From Chytridium lagenaria (Eukaryota; Chytridiomycota; Chytridiomycetes; Chytridiales; Chytridiaceae), in contig JAHLKC010000096.1 in assembly GCA_025449115.1 (NCBI GenBank), forward strand, positions 1-64,000: DNA of 64,000 nucleotides. Reading direction: 5' to 3'. This document shows, one piece after another, positions 41,047 through 53,800 of the stretch (the stretch's first letter is position 1; each line of letters begins with the position of its first letter). Under the pieces are notes generated by a model. The model was given only the letters and a program-made list of their open reading frames with translations, searched no databases and was not told where the DNA came from. Both the position numbers and the translations under genes were made by a program.

Positions 41047-41420
41047 CATACTGGCCGTTGTATAAGTTATCAAGCTATAGAGTGTAGAGATTTTTTAAAC
41101 AAGATTATACAACAGTGGCCGAATCCACTAAATGAATAAGCTTAATCGTTGAATAATATTTTTACGAGTTATGGGCATTTATGTCACCCTTCCCAACCAG
41201 TTTTTAAATTGGCGCAGAATACTGGTGATAGTGCGCTTGTAATCATAAACGCTATCCGATGACATTCTGAAAACGGAACGGTTGAATCTTTGACAAATCA
41301 TGATAACAACTCAAAAAGAAGTCAAACCATGTTGATTCAAAAGGTTTACCAAACACAACATCCTCACTCAGGGGAGCCGACCAACTCCATCATTACCATC
41401 ACCGCACGCACTTGTCTTTC
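41047..41420. other. Intergenic, no gene seen
   Basis: A 374-bp gap between the WSC-like gene and pirin, both plus. No features are recognised beyond AT-rich 3' sequence. Confidence 0.5.
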
Positions 41421-42397
41421 ATGATGGCAGACTTTCAATTCTCTTATAATACGTCTACAGCACAAGGTTCTGGTGGTGTCGGTAGTCCAAGATTTGTCGT
41501 TCGAAAGTCTAAGGATCGTGGTATCATCGACCATGGCTGGCTCGATACCAAGCATACCTTTTCATTCGCAGGATATTATGACAGGAGATTTGAAGGTTTT
41601 GGCCCACTGGTAAGTGTCCATTATTCTTTGAAGCATATTGAACCACTGCTCTGTCCAGCCTTTTTTTAGAAAGTCGCTTTATACCTTTTTTATTTACAGT
41701 TCCCGTATTGTAGAGAGTCCTCAATGAAGATAAGGTAGCCCCCGACAATGGCTTTGGAACACACCCGCATCGCGAATTCGAGATCTTTTCCTACATCGTA
41801 ACTGGCGCTCTCCGTCATCAAGACAGCATGGGAAATCAAGAAGTCCTTCCCCGAGGCAGCATTCAATTCACATCGGCTGGCAAAGGCATAACTCATTCCG
41901 AGATGAACAACTCCAAAGAAACCCCCGTTCACTTTCTTCAACTGTGGGCAAAACCAAAATCCCGAGGACTAAAACCCAGCTACGCAACGATACAAGTGTC
42001 TGACGAAGCCAAGACTGATACTGCCCATCCGATTCCTTTGATCATCCCTGTGGATGTAAAGGCCAAGCTAGGTGGCGCGAAATTCCGTGACATTGCGAGA
42101 AAGAAACTCATCGGCATTCATCAAGACATGTACATGTTTGCATCCATATTAAGCCCTGGAAAAGCGACGCGACATCAAGTGGTCGGCATCAAGCGTCTCG
42201 GATACGTTCACGTTATTGAATCCGGTACAAAGTCGGTCGTGGAGGTGACAGTTGCGAATGGGACTGTGAAGGCGAGATTGGAGGAAGGCGATGGCTTATT
42301 CATACACGATATGAGTGAAGTGGATGAGCTGATGTTTACTTCTGTTGGGAAAGGTAAAGCTGAATTTGTCTTGCTAGATATGGTGAAGGAAGCTTGA
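41421..42397 (+). CDS. Pirin (cupin-fold) protein
   Basis: Pirin-family cupin protein, an iron-binding nuclear cofactor or quercetinase-like enzyme. The start MMADFQFSYNTS leads to VRKSKDRG and FAGYYDRRFEGFGPL, then an intron (about 41610-41710). The acceptor TTGTAG|AGAGTCC restores RVLNEDKVAPDNGFGTHPHREFE. Metal ligands are in place: HPH (about 41765) and the later H-x-E in GITHSEMNN (about 41895). The C-terminal domain ends LLDMVKEA at 42397. Apart from the intron the frame is intact. Length is about 295 residues, usual for the family. Two adjacent Met codons open the frame; either could be used. Confidence 0.9.
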
Positions 42398-42928
42398 ACA
42401 AACCATGGGCTTTTCGGTATTCTCTTTTAGACTCGCATTCCATTTTTATCGTAATTAATTCTACTCATCCACCGTTCAAACCTGCGCTTGTAATGATCCT
42501 ATATGTTTTATTAAATCAATTGCTGGAACGCAAAGGGAGCCACTGCATAATACCCAAGCTGCTTACGTGTTTAGCTGTAAATGCTTTTAAACATCAAAAG
42601 TATAAATGTATCTTCACTTCACAGGCTGAGATCGTGAAAAAGAGCGTCCGTACATATGATCATCCTTTGTGCAAAAAAGAATTGATAACGTGTCCATACG
42701 AAAGGCGTTTACTGGAGACAGCCCGTCCAAAGAAAATACTGACGGCATCATACAATCTGTCAAAACGTCATTCCCTTATACCTCATTCAACCACTCCGGA
42801 TGCGTAATGGTCGTCTGTTGGCGGGTACATTAAGGACAGCATGCAGGCCTGACAAACCATCCAATATTCATCCGTTTCCGATCTGCCTACAAAAACAGCA
42901 ACACCAGTCAGCCTCCTTACAGAGGTAC
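42398..42928. other. Intergenic, no gene seen
   Basis: Between pirin and the Ecm4-like gene. An open frame continues in phase upstream of 42929 (from about 42800, opening MRNGRLLAG), so the coding start could lie further 5'. Nothing else is recognised. Confidence 0.4.
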
Positions 42929-44903
42929 ATGCAAAACATCATCTTGAGAACAGCATCCCGTCGTCCAGATACCCTATATCGACTCTTTGCATTAAGAAGC
43001 ATCACGTCGCTACCATCCGTATCATCTTTATTTCCAAACACACCTTCTCGTCAGCACAATCTTTACAGAGCTATGACTACTACAAAGTGGGCTTTCTTTT
43101 TCGTTCATTACCATTCTACTTCGTAATAGAAGCTAATAGCATCTACAGCCCCGTCCTCAACAGCAACATCTATAAGGTCAGTCTTCATAATCTTTCTCTT
43201 TTTGTTTGAATGCCGTGCTGATTGACATGTTTCGTAATTCAGTGGGCAGATCAAAAAGATGGCGAATTCCGTCGTCAGGTCTCGTCCTTCCGTAACTTTG
43301 TGGGATCAGAGGAGTTTCCTGCCGAGAAGGGTAGATACCACCTGTACATCTCTTTAGCTTGGTAATACCCCATTCTTTCTCTGTTTTTGTTTCATTGACT
43401 CGTCGATATCTAATTATTTCCCCTCGTTTTCTCTCCAGTCCTTGGGCACACCGTGCCTTGATTTTCCGCTCTTTGAAAGGTCTCGAGGATGTCATCTCCC
43501 TTTCAGTTGTGGATTATCTTATGGGCAAAGATGGTGAGTTTCATTCTCAGACAGACAATATATTAATGGCTACTTTAGGTTGGCACTTTAGCATGCTGAG
43601 GAGACTCCTGGAGCTATCCCCGACACCGTCAACGGAGGTAGGATGAATACGCGTTATCGCCTGAGCGATTTAGTTTTTTCCTATTTACTTTACTATCTTT
43701 TCTCATCCTCAACAACCTCTCCATGGTCTTTCTTTTAACATCAATACCTCATTTTTTAAATAGCTAAATATATCCGGGAGGTTTACTTCAAGGCCAATCC
43801 TGAGTACAGTGGACGCTTCACTGTTCCTGTTCTTTGGGACAAAAAAACCCAGACGATTGTCAACAACGAGTCATCCGAGATTATCCGTATGTTCACACCG
43901 CCTTCAACGAATTGTAAGTACAATGTCGACCAATTTTGATTTAACATATTTTTTTATCCAGCTCAGCCATCCTTCTCTTGACCTCTACCGTCCGAACTCT
44001 CTGCTGAAATTGAACGAGATTAATTCTTGGATTTATGATCAGATCAATAACGGCGTGTATAAGTCTGTAAGTTACTTCTCCGTTTTTTGAGATTTATATT
44101 ATCACTTTACTTTCATTTTATTCTACTGTCGTTTTTCTAGATTATATGCTAATTTTTGTATTGACCTACTGTTACTAGGGCTTCGCTACTGCCCAAGATG
44201 CATACATCAAGAACGTCGAGACACTTTTCGAGGGCTTGGACCGCGTTGAAGGCATTCTCGAAGGCAAGACTTGGCTCGTTGGTGGAAAGCTTACAGAGGT
44301 ATACTTAAAGCATCCGGACATCAACACATATTTTAAATACCGCCACTAATTCGCTTTATATTATCTTAAAAAAGGCCGATATTCGTCTCTTTACTACCAT
44401 TGTGAGGTTCGACCCCGTTTACCATACCCACTTCAAGTGCAACAAGAAGACGATTTCCGACAACTACCCCAACGTATGTTATCATTTACCATCATATTCA
44501 AACTGATGCGTTTTATTTATCAGATCCTTCGTTGGACGCGTCAAATTTACCAGATTCCTGGGGTAAGTCATCATGGTTTTCTATTTGATATACAAGTATG
44601 CGAATGTCTTGTTCAATTTTCTTGCTATTTTAGATCGCTGAGACGGTCGACATGACTCACATTAAGCGTCACTACTACATGTCTCACATTCAAATCAACC
44701 CATTCCAAATCGTCCCTGTTTGGAACGGACCAGACTTGACCGAGCCCAAGTATCCCACCAATATCTTTGATTTACGTTTGCTTTTTTTCGACAACTTTTT
44801 TGTACATGTCGCTTTTTTCGATTGTGTTTTATTCGTTGATGGCTCTTTGCGTTATTTCCTTTTGGGCGTTTTTCTTTGCATTGCTTTTGAAATGTACATT
44901 TGA
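42929..44903 (+). CDS. Ecm4/Gto-like glutathionyl-hydroquinone reductase
   Basis: Xi-class glutathione transferase reducing glutathionylated quinones. The catalytic Cys is in LACPWAHRA (43440). Other blocks are [33 protein letters not shown] (43515-43590), ESSEIIRMF (43885), LYRPNS (43985), [15 protein letters not shown] (44275-44390), [12 protein letters not shown] (44410) and [17 protein letters not shown] (44655). Six or more introns separate them. Two in-frame Met starts exist: 42929 gives an R/S-rich, acid-poor leader ([12 protein letters not shown]) that looks like a mitochondrial presequence, and 43073 (MTTT, spliced to [12 protein letters not shown]) would give a cytosolic form. The literal frame runs to 44903 with a hydrophobic tail of doubtful reality. 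Confidence 0.85.
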
Positions 44904-45383
44904 GTGTTTTAGGGAATAAACTTGCCTCATTTTCTTGATTTTTCGACTGATTTTCGGGTTTTAGACAAAGACTTTTGTGAGATGATAAACACACGTGGAA
45001 TATACGAGATTGAAATTAACATGACGTGGGGATTTTATATTCGAATGAATGTAAGCTTTTCATCGCGAATGAATGTAAGCTTTTAAAAGGTGCTAAAAGT
45101 TTGTGGCTGTATGATATTGATGGAGAAAATGTCGTGCGCGCGAGGCACTTATCATGTGGAATATATGGAGTGTACAACGACGTGTGGTGAAAAAGCTTTT
45201 GCTCATGGGAATCACACAAATCTTTGTTTAATGTAAAGGTACGTTGATAAAACAAAAAGGAATTCAAACGAAAAAAACTGATACCAGGTATATGTGATGA
45301 AACCGCAATAAGATACAAAGAAAGAAAAAAGAAGAAAAGAAGAAGAAGCTCGTGAACAACAAAAATCGTTACAAGTCGCAGCC
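44904..45383. other. Intergenic between convergent genes
   Basis: 3' flanks of the Ecm4-like gene (+) and OPT2 (-). It contains a repeated GAATGAATGTAAGCTTTT unit at about 45042-45082. No gene is seen. Confidence 0.5.
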
Positions 45384-48300
45384 CTAAACATTATCTCCCT
45401 GAAAATTAATCGAATAACAAAACGGATCGTTCTCTTTACTCTGCACATAAGTCCTATTAAACCCATTCCCCACCTCCGATGATCCATACAAGTCAAATAA
45501 ACCTCTGGCGCGCAAACCTCCCCATCCGCTCGATTCAACAACCAAGCCGGGAAGGGCACCAAATAAGCCGCATTAGATTGCACGCAGGCAAACACGACTG
45601 CAAGGGAGACAGCAAGACCCGAGTCGAGGGCGGCGGAGAGAACGTAGGCGTGTTTTCTCTCACCATGTGTGACGATAGCGTTTTGTGTAGTAGTTGATGA
45701 GGACGCCGAGGAGGAGGGGGGTGATGAGATCGGAGCGGGCGGAGCCGACAACCGCCTGGGACCATGAAGAAGGAGGGGGATGTTGATGAGATGGAAGAAG
45801 GAGGTTGGGAAGTAGCGGTGGAGGAGGTAGGGGATGAGGGGGGCGAGGAGGCCGATGGGGAAGCCAAGGAGGGTTGCGTAGTAGGGGGAGGTAGGGCCGA
45901 AGAAGCGGGATGGACCGATTGCCCCCCAGATTGCTCCGGCGTTAAGGAAGACGTTGTAGCTGTTTGCTGAAAGAGGGGTTTAGAGGATAAATAAAAAGGG
46001 GGGATGTGGAAGGTAACGAGACGGGGAGGAGGTGCCGGAATATGACTCACCACTCCATCCTAAAGGTGGTCACTCTGGATTTTCCACAGTTTCGGGGAAT
46101 TTGGATCCTCATCCACAACTCGAAGGTTTGGATCTCGTCCGAATGACTCGTAGATACTGAATGCTACGAAAACGTTGATGACAGAGGAGACGAGCGTGGA
46201 GGACAGCTGGGCAAGAAACATGGCGCGAGGTGGGACTTTGACGTAGTGGCCGAGCTTTAGGTCGGAGACCATAAGGAGACCTTGGTACATGGCCATGTAG
46301 GAGAGGGTTCTACATCATTACAGCCAAATGCAAGGGTTCATTAATATTCAAACAAATACAGGGGATATTAAAAAAAATTACTGATAGGACAAAACAATCG
46401 AAATGCTCAGAAAAAAAACCAAAAAAGTAGACTCACTTGAACGCCATAACCGCCGCAATCCTTCCGGGCAAAATCAATCCAATCACCAACTCCGACATAA
46501 CATTCAACCCTACCTGTTGTCCACTGATAGCCTGCACGATCCCAATCGGCAAAATCGACACCACCGCCAACGCAAGCGCCATCAGAACACCCCACCAAGG
46601 GAGATCGAATCCACCGAAATGGCATACAATGGACCCGATAATGATGTTGAAAAGGAGGAGGCAATGTACCAGAGATCTGGGACGTCAGGGTAGACGTCCA
46701 TGAGACGCGCGTGGAGGTCGTGGGTGTCGAGGTCGCGGAGGGGGTGGTGAGACGGTGGTAGATGTCGGGACCGTACCAGAGGGCGGCGTGGACAAGGGCA
46801 GAGGAAAAAGCCTGCGATGGGGCCGGTTAGTGTGTGACGGGATTAATCAGATCAGCGCGTGGAATGAATCAAATATATAAGAAGCGAGTATAAACGTTAT
46901 TAATACGTTGACGCGCTAACCCCAACTCGTCAAAAATAAAAAAAAAAAAAAAAAATAACTGAATCAGAAAAATAATAAAAATAATAATATATAGAGACTA
47001 TAAAACTAAATTAAATCACTACCACTCACCACAAACGCCGCATATACTCCACCGCAAAAATAAGTACTAATATAAACCGGTTTCATTTCCTCATAAAACC
47101 CCGTATTCAACGTCAAATTCTCCCGATGTACAAACTCTCGTGCAGGAATAGCGGTTCCATTGTAATTAAGAGTTCAATGGAATTCAGGGTTCGGCCAAAC
47201 GGGAAATGAAAGAGCGGATCGGTTGCCATTGTAGGATTGTGTGGGGTCGGTGCCGAGACGTTGGTCCGCGCCAAAGGCGTTGAAAAGAGTAGAGGAGGGG
47301 GGTGAGGAACCAGACGAGGAACCATACTATAGCGTAGATTCGGGAAAGAAACGATGGTTCAGCAAATAAGTCCGGAAAAGAAAAGGAAAGGGCAGGAAAA
47401 AGATGGACGTGAAATTAAAAGAGTCGAAAAGAAAACGTAATGCTTACATCCAAAGACTTGATTCATTAAAGCCCACAAAGCGACGTAATCGGGGCCAACG
47501 GTCCTATAACATTCCAATCAAACGACAAACTCCCCACCCCAAAGTCCTCCATCGGGCATCGCCGATCCAACAATCTCGCTAAATCCGGGTCCGGCATCAA
47601 GGGGGCGACATAGCATAACACTGAGACGGTGGAAAGCACCGGCATAATGTAATTTGGAAGGACTTGGTAAAGGCTGCAGCGAGGGTTGTGAGCCAGTAGA
47701 AACGAAACGGGATTGGGAGGTTGAGGATGGGGTTGTGTCGTAGGCGAGGATGGGGACGCGGTGGAGGGAGTTGAGGAGGGCGACGATGGAAAGGTTGCCT
47801 GGCCAGAGCATGGCGGAGGGACGGACGAGGAAACGGCGGCAGAGACCTTTTGTTTGTAAATAAAAAGGGTCATTATTGAAGAAAAGAGGAGAGTAAAGTT
47901 AAGGATTACCTGCGAGACCGTAACCAAAGATTTGGGTGACAATAGCAAAGACGATACTGGCGGTTAAGCTAAGATCTTCTTGATATAGTTGAAACTGATA
48001 TGTTAGTAATATTAATCTAGTAACAGTAGTACCTTTTGTCCAATAATGTTGTAGAGTGCATAAGCTACATATTTAAATTTGTCCATCAGCACTAAATCTG
48101 GTTTGTATGGAAAAAAGACCTACCCGTATTCGCTCCTGAGTTACAAAACACGTAAATAAGGGCATGTTCTTTATGATTAAATCTGCCCGGATTTAACGTC
48201 ATATCCCACCCAAATACTCTAAACTTCGTCGTTGGAAGCACAGCTGCCATAAACAAATCCACACGGATACGCCAACAAAACTCCAATGAAAGGCTAGCAT

Positions 48301-48968
48301 GCTAAATATTCGATTAATATTGGTAAGTGTAAGGTTTTGAGGTACTTACAAACATGTTGGTTCGAAATGAGAACAACGTGTTGGCGGCTGCCAGGATTGA
48401 GCAGAAGAATAGACCTAGAAACCATGCTCGAAAGGTGGAAGCCGGGAGTGTTGGATCGTCGGATCGGGAAACAACGGCGTCGACAATGTCGTAGATTTCA
48501 TCAATGTAATCTTCTTCTTCGTCGTCAATAAAAAGGGGTGGGACGCGTTTTTTTCCGTCGGAGTCGGTTGGGGAGGATCCGTCATTTTTGGGGTAGAAGA
48601 GGGTGCTGAAGGGGGAAGTAGGCAGAGGATCGTTTCGCGGCATCGGTATCGTCAAATAGGCTGCTTTGAAGGTGAGGCTGGAGGGGGGAGTCTTGATTCT
48701 CAGATATGCTTTTCTTCTTAGAGGACGCGGAGGTTGAAGCATGGCCAGAGGAGTTACATTTTGTGGAGACCGAACTTCCAGTCGACATGATGGAATTAAA
48801 CGAGGTTGTGGCGGATGATGACGGTACGGTTTCAGTAGCTGTCGGTAACGTGAACGTGAAAGTCATTTTCTTTTTTGGCTTTGTGTCCTTTTTCATAGCG
48901 CCTATTTGATCAATACTAGGGTTTTGAAGAATCATGGTTGAAGACGGCTGAGGTTTTGGTGGATCCAT
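45384..48968 (-). CDS. OPT-family oligopeptide transporter, copy 2
   Basis: Paralogue of the two other OPT genes. I choose MDPPKPQPSS (48968) as start; MTHPSL at 49025 is also in frame but lies very close to the neighbour's stop. The N-terminal part is long and Ser-rich with a Lys cluster, then the shared acidic lead DDEEEDYIDEIYDIVDAVV (48480-48530), DDPTLPASTFRAW, TLNPGRFNHKEHALIYVFCNSGANTG (48120-48200; first 20 only typical), SLSFDWNVIG (47515), a SMYQGLLMVSDLK-type block (46240-46290), HAYVLSAALDSGLAV (45620), and the end YSINFQGDNV (45390). Frame breaks occur around 48660, 47560, 46700, 45880 and 45470, often in G/C runs. About seven introns are implied. Confidence 0.8.
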
Positions 48969-49041
48969 CTTGTTAAGGTTGTTTGAGGTGGAGGTGACAG
49001 AGATGGACAATGAAGGGTGAGTCAAGTCCTTCTTCCGTGAG

Positions 49042-50228
49042 CTAGGTTTGAAGCGATGCTGCGGTTAATGAGGAGGTGGAGGTCTTTGGAGCATTTTCTG
49101 CTGATGGATTAGATTTTCCTGTTGCTGTCGGGTTTGCTGATATGGAATCCGCCGCAAGATCCGACGTGTTGGAGCCATCAACTCTGTTTGCACCCGTCAT
49201 CGACATTGGTAGCTGCTGTACTGTCGAATTTGCGTTCGTTAATGCCGTTGTATTTCCAGCTGGCCGTGCCAGTATGGATTGCTGAAGCTGAAGAATTTGT
49301 TCTGCTGAAGCTGAAGACTGGCCTGCAGTATCTGAAGTTGGACGAGTTTGTCGGCGTCGGTGACATGTGGTTGTGCCGTTACGTTGGTCATCATGGGCGG
49401 TGGAGGTTGAATGAGAGTCTGCCGAGAGAGATCAACGTTAAAAGATGGTATTGGCGTGGTGGTTGATGAGGCTGGGATGTTTATCAAGGTGGTGACGGAA
49501 GGCTGGCGGAAAGGAAATGTAGGAGGCTGAACATTCGATATCAAGGATGCGGCAGGAACAGATAGAGATGTAGAAGGAGCTGGACCGGATGGCAATGCGG
49601 TAAATTGCTGCAGATGCTGATCTGTCATGGATGGAGTGAAGGGCGCGAACGCGGTTTGTGACTGCTGAGGTATTGGTATGTGGTCTGGAAATGTCATGCT
49701 TGACAAGGTTGGTATCCTTTGAGGCGCCACTGGCCCGCCAGCAGCGCCAAAACCAGATGCCAAAACTGTTGTCCCTAGAGTGGCTCCAGGAGGTACTGTG
49801 ACTCCACCCAGCGCTTGGAGTGCTGGTATCTTGATGAAGGCTGTGGTTGGCGGCATGATGAGTGGATAATTGAGTAACAGATTGTGAACGTTGTTGTTGG
49901 TTAAGTACAGCAGAAGCAAGGGCAGCTTCCAGTTCTTTTTTCTTTAACGCAAGCTTTTGTTGAGTCTCTGCGTGTGTCTGTTGCAGCTGTAGAATCAGAG
50001 AAGATGGAGGATTGATCGACGTGACGTTGATGGTGGTAGAGTAGTAGTAGTTTGAATGCGCGATGCTGAAGATGATGCAGCACTAGCAGAAGCGGCTGCA
50101 GAGGTATTACTCGACTGTGGCGTTGGTAATGGTGGTGGTAATGGTGGTGGTGGTGGTGATGATGATGATGATGATGATGGTGGTGATGATGAATGATGAT
50201 GATGTGGTGATGAGGTGTCGTCAGCCAT
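49042..50228 (-). CDS. Low-complexity Ser/Gln/Pro-rich protein
   Basis: I do not recognise a domain. The start at 50228 (MADDTSSPHHHHSSSPP) is followed by poly-Ser and poly-Pro, encoded in part by GAT/GGT repeats on the plus strand (50125-50210). A heptad-like coiled coil follows (QQTHAETQQKLALKKKELEA, 49920-49985), then Thr/Ser/Pro-rich sequence with Gln runs (LQLQQN..., 49290). It ends ...SSLTAASLQT at 49042. The frame changes at about 50040, 49890 and 49280, by introns or indels. The composition suggests a transcription-associated or scaffold protein, but this is only a guess. Its stop lies 73 bp before the OPT2 start on the same strand. Confidence 0.5.
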
Positions 50229-50896
50229 TTCTATTACAGAGTCGTCGCCGTAATGGTCATAAGTGCTGAGGCGTACTAATTAATTAATAAATGAATGAAT
50301 AAATGAATGAATGAATAGAAATAGTGCACTTTTGATTGGATAATGGGCACATAATAATGAAATGAAAATGAAAATGAAAATAATAAATAAAAAAAGATGC
50401 AAAAGGTATCACAAAGGTATTATTATTATTCCATCAGACCCCTCTCACTCACTTAAACACTTTCAGATGAGAGAGCGTGTACTACCATGTACCATTTAAT
50501 TAATTAATTAATTCAAAACACGCGGGAGAGAGGCCGATAACCTTTTGTTACACAATGTTTAGAAATCCCATTCAATTATATAATAATAATAATCAATTAG
50601 TATACATTTACTAATTAGATACTGGACGGACATTTCCTTTTTCTTGTGCTCACTCACCCATATTCCATCTCACTTTAAAATCAACTGTGAGCCATCATCC
50701 ATCCATCCATCCATCCATCCATCCATCCATCCATTCATCCATCCATTCATCAGTGGTATCCCCTCTTACGCCGTCACTGTCACCACCTTCATCAAGCTAC
50801 CTCGCAGATCCTTAAAGTACACCAACACCTCTTTCCGTATTCAAGGGTGCAGCTGGAACTCTTCTTGACACCCCACCAATCTAATCTCGAAGGGGA
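50229..50896. repeat. Divergent intergenic region with tetranucleotide repeats
   Basis: Carries ATGA repeats (50289-50320), AAAATG/AATAAT runs near 50358-50395, TTAA repeats (50496-50512), and a perfect ATCC array at about 50697-50732 that becomes imperfect up to about 50750. The array lies about 150 bp before the OPT3 start. No coding frame is seen. Confidence 0.75.
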
Positions 50897-53800
50897 ATGA
50901 GCACCTCCACTTCAAGAACTTATCACAAGGACATGATGGCTCATTCTACAAAGAGCAATGGTACGTTTGGCTTGAACTTTTATTCTTACTTGCTTTTGTG
51001 TTTTATCGAGTTGGGAACGTGGGATCTGGATAACATGCTTTACATGTGGCCATGCAACGGATGGAATGCACACGATAGATTGCCATGACTCGACGGCATC
51101 ACCACTTTCCCACACTTTCCAAAAGAAAAGAACGTACCGTGGCTAATTGAATCCGTTGACACATTTTTTTACCTCACAACGCCACAGCCGTGGAGCCTGG
51201 TCTAGCCCCTGGGGACATGAACGAAATCAAAGAAGCCCAAGCTAGAGCCGCCTTCTCAGATTCAAAACATCAAGATCAACCCGCTCATCTTGAAAATGCA
51301 AGTGTCTATGATGGTCAACCCGGTGATAATGGAGATGACGACGAATACCTTGACGAGATTTACGACATCGTTGACGCTGTCGTCCCACGGACAGATGATC
51401 CTACAATGCCTGTCATCACGTTCCGTGTCGTAATCCTTGGTGGATTCTTTTGTTTAGCTCTTTGCTGTGCGAATACGCTCTTCACATTCAGGACAAATTC
51501 GTTTTACACCAACCCGTTTATTGGTGTCTTACTTTCTTATCCTCTCGGGAAGCTTATGGAAAGGTATCTTCCAAAAGGGATGCTAAATCCAGGGCCTTTC
51601 AATTATAAAGAGCATGCCCTCATTTACATTTGCTGTAATTCTGGAGCCAATACCAGTTTAGTATTTTATCCTTTTTCTTGTTCTCTGGGGTATACACGAA
51701 TAGTATGGAAGCCCCACAACAATGTTTTTTGTTTACTCTTTCTATTCCTTTCTGTATATACTAAAATAATTTCCTTTTTTTTTTGTTGCTCAGGCTATGC
51801 CCTTTACAACATCATCGGACAGGTTTGTTACAAGCTTGATTACTTTTATTATCAGTTCTTATTTATTATTCCGTTGTGGCATTTATGTCCAATTTTGTAC
51901 CTTCTTCTCAACTAATCCATGGAAACTCTTCATTTAGAAATATCAACTCTACCAAGAATCGTTAGGCTTTACAGCATCCCTCTTATTTGCCATCAACACC
52001 CAAATCTTTGGATATGGCTTGGCTGGTCTTTGCCGTCGTTACCTGGTTCGCCTAGCAGCGTAAGATTTCATTTCTCACAGTTTTTATTCATTCGTTTTCT
52101 TATGTGTGGCCCTAAAATGCGCTTTTATTCCCCTTAATCATTCCTACCCCCATCTTCTAGATGCTTTGGCCTTCAAACCTCTCCATCGTCGCCCTCCTCT
52201 TCTCCCTTCACGACAAACCCGGCCCAGACGAAGTCTACCGGACCTCCCGCTACAAGTTTTTCTGGATCGTCGCGGGCATTACCATGTTATGGCAATTCGT
52301 TCCGGGATACTTTGCGCCCATTTTCACCGCCATCTCTGTTCTTTGCTACGTCGCACCTTCGACCTCGAACCCCCAGCTTACGAGGATGTTGGGATCAGCA
52401 AACCAGGGATTCGGGTTGTTGTCGTTGTCGTTTGATTGGAATGTTATCGGTACTTTGTCTCCTATAACTACCCCTCTTTGGGCTTTGCTCAATCAAGTTA
52501 TCGGATGTAAGAGATTTTTTTCAAATGTGCAGACTTTGAATTCCTCGGATGAATTCCTTTGGGTCTTGAAAATAGACTAATATTTATTGCTTAGTATGGA
52601 TCATGGTCTGGATTCTCACTCCGATTTTGTGGGTCAACAACGCCTTTGGCATTGACCAAAAACTCGGAGCCGACCCCCGCGATGGAGCCAACGGTACAGG
52701 GACGTTCCCGCTTGGCCAGGCCATGAACACACCTTTCCTCTTTGACAGGAACGGCACACGTATTCAAGTGAGGAATCTTGTAACGTTGCCGGATTTAGTA
52801 CTTGATAAGGACTTTTATGATTCCAAGAAGCCGATCTATATCACGACCTACTTTGCGATGGAGTACTTTTCGTCTTTTATGGTGGGGGGAACTTGTTTTC
52901 GCCGTTATGGTTAATTATTTTTTTTTTTTGGGTTTCTTTTTAGGTGTTTGTGGCTGCTATTGTGCATGTCTCACTTTGGTATGGACGGGATATTTGGGTG
53001 CGATTCCGGACTGCTATTAAGGATTTGGATGCTGGGGATATTCATGCGCGTCTTATGGACGTCTGTGAGTGATTTTTCTTCTTGAATAATTACTGCGTCC
53101 CTCGCTATATAATCAATATTGATTCATTTTGTTTTTTCAGACCCCGAGGTTCCGGACTGGTGGTATATCACAACCCTCGTCATCAACATTGGTATCGCCA
53201 TTGGTGTCTGCCAATGGGGTGGCTTTGACCTTCCATGGTGGGGCGTCCTTCTCGGCCTTGCCCTTGCTGTCGTCTCAATCCTTCCTCTCGGTATCATCCA
53301 AGCTATTTCTGGTCAAGGCATTGGCCTCAATGTCATGTCCGAATTCCTCATCGGTCTCATTCTCCCTGGTCGACTCTCTGCCGTCATGTCCTTCAAAACT
53401 CTCTCCTACATGTCAATGTATCAGGGTCTCCTTCTCGTCTCTGACCTCAAACTTGGGCATTACGTCAAGATTCCCCCGAGGTCCATGTTCCTCGTCCAAC
53501 TGTTCACGTCGATTGTGTCGTCGATTCTCAACGTGTTTATCGCCAAGACGATTTACGAGAGTTTTGGGAAAACTTGCCAAATCAATGCACTTACTGGAAA
53601 GGAGGAGTGTTTGTGGAAACTTCAGTCTGAGCCACCGTTTGGGTGGTCTGCGACGGGCTATAATGTTTTCCTCAATGCTGGAGCTATCTGGGGGGCTATT
53701 GGACCTGCAAAGTTTTTCGGACCGGGGTCACCTTATGAATGGACTTTGATTGGGTTTGCTCTGGGTCTCATTCTCCCGTTTATTCCTTGGACCATGCATC

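Noticed and set aside
50697..50750. Possible CRISPR-like or mobile repeat
   Set aside because: It is a simple tetranucleotide microsatellite without spacers or terminal repeats.
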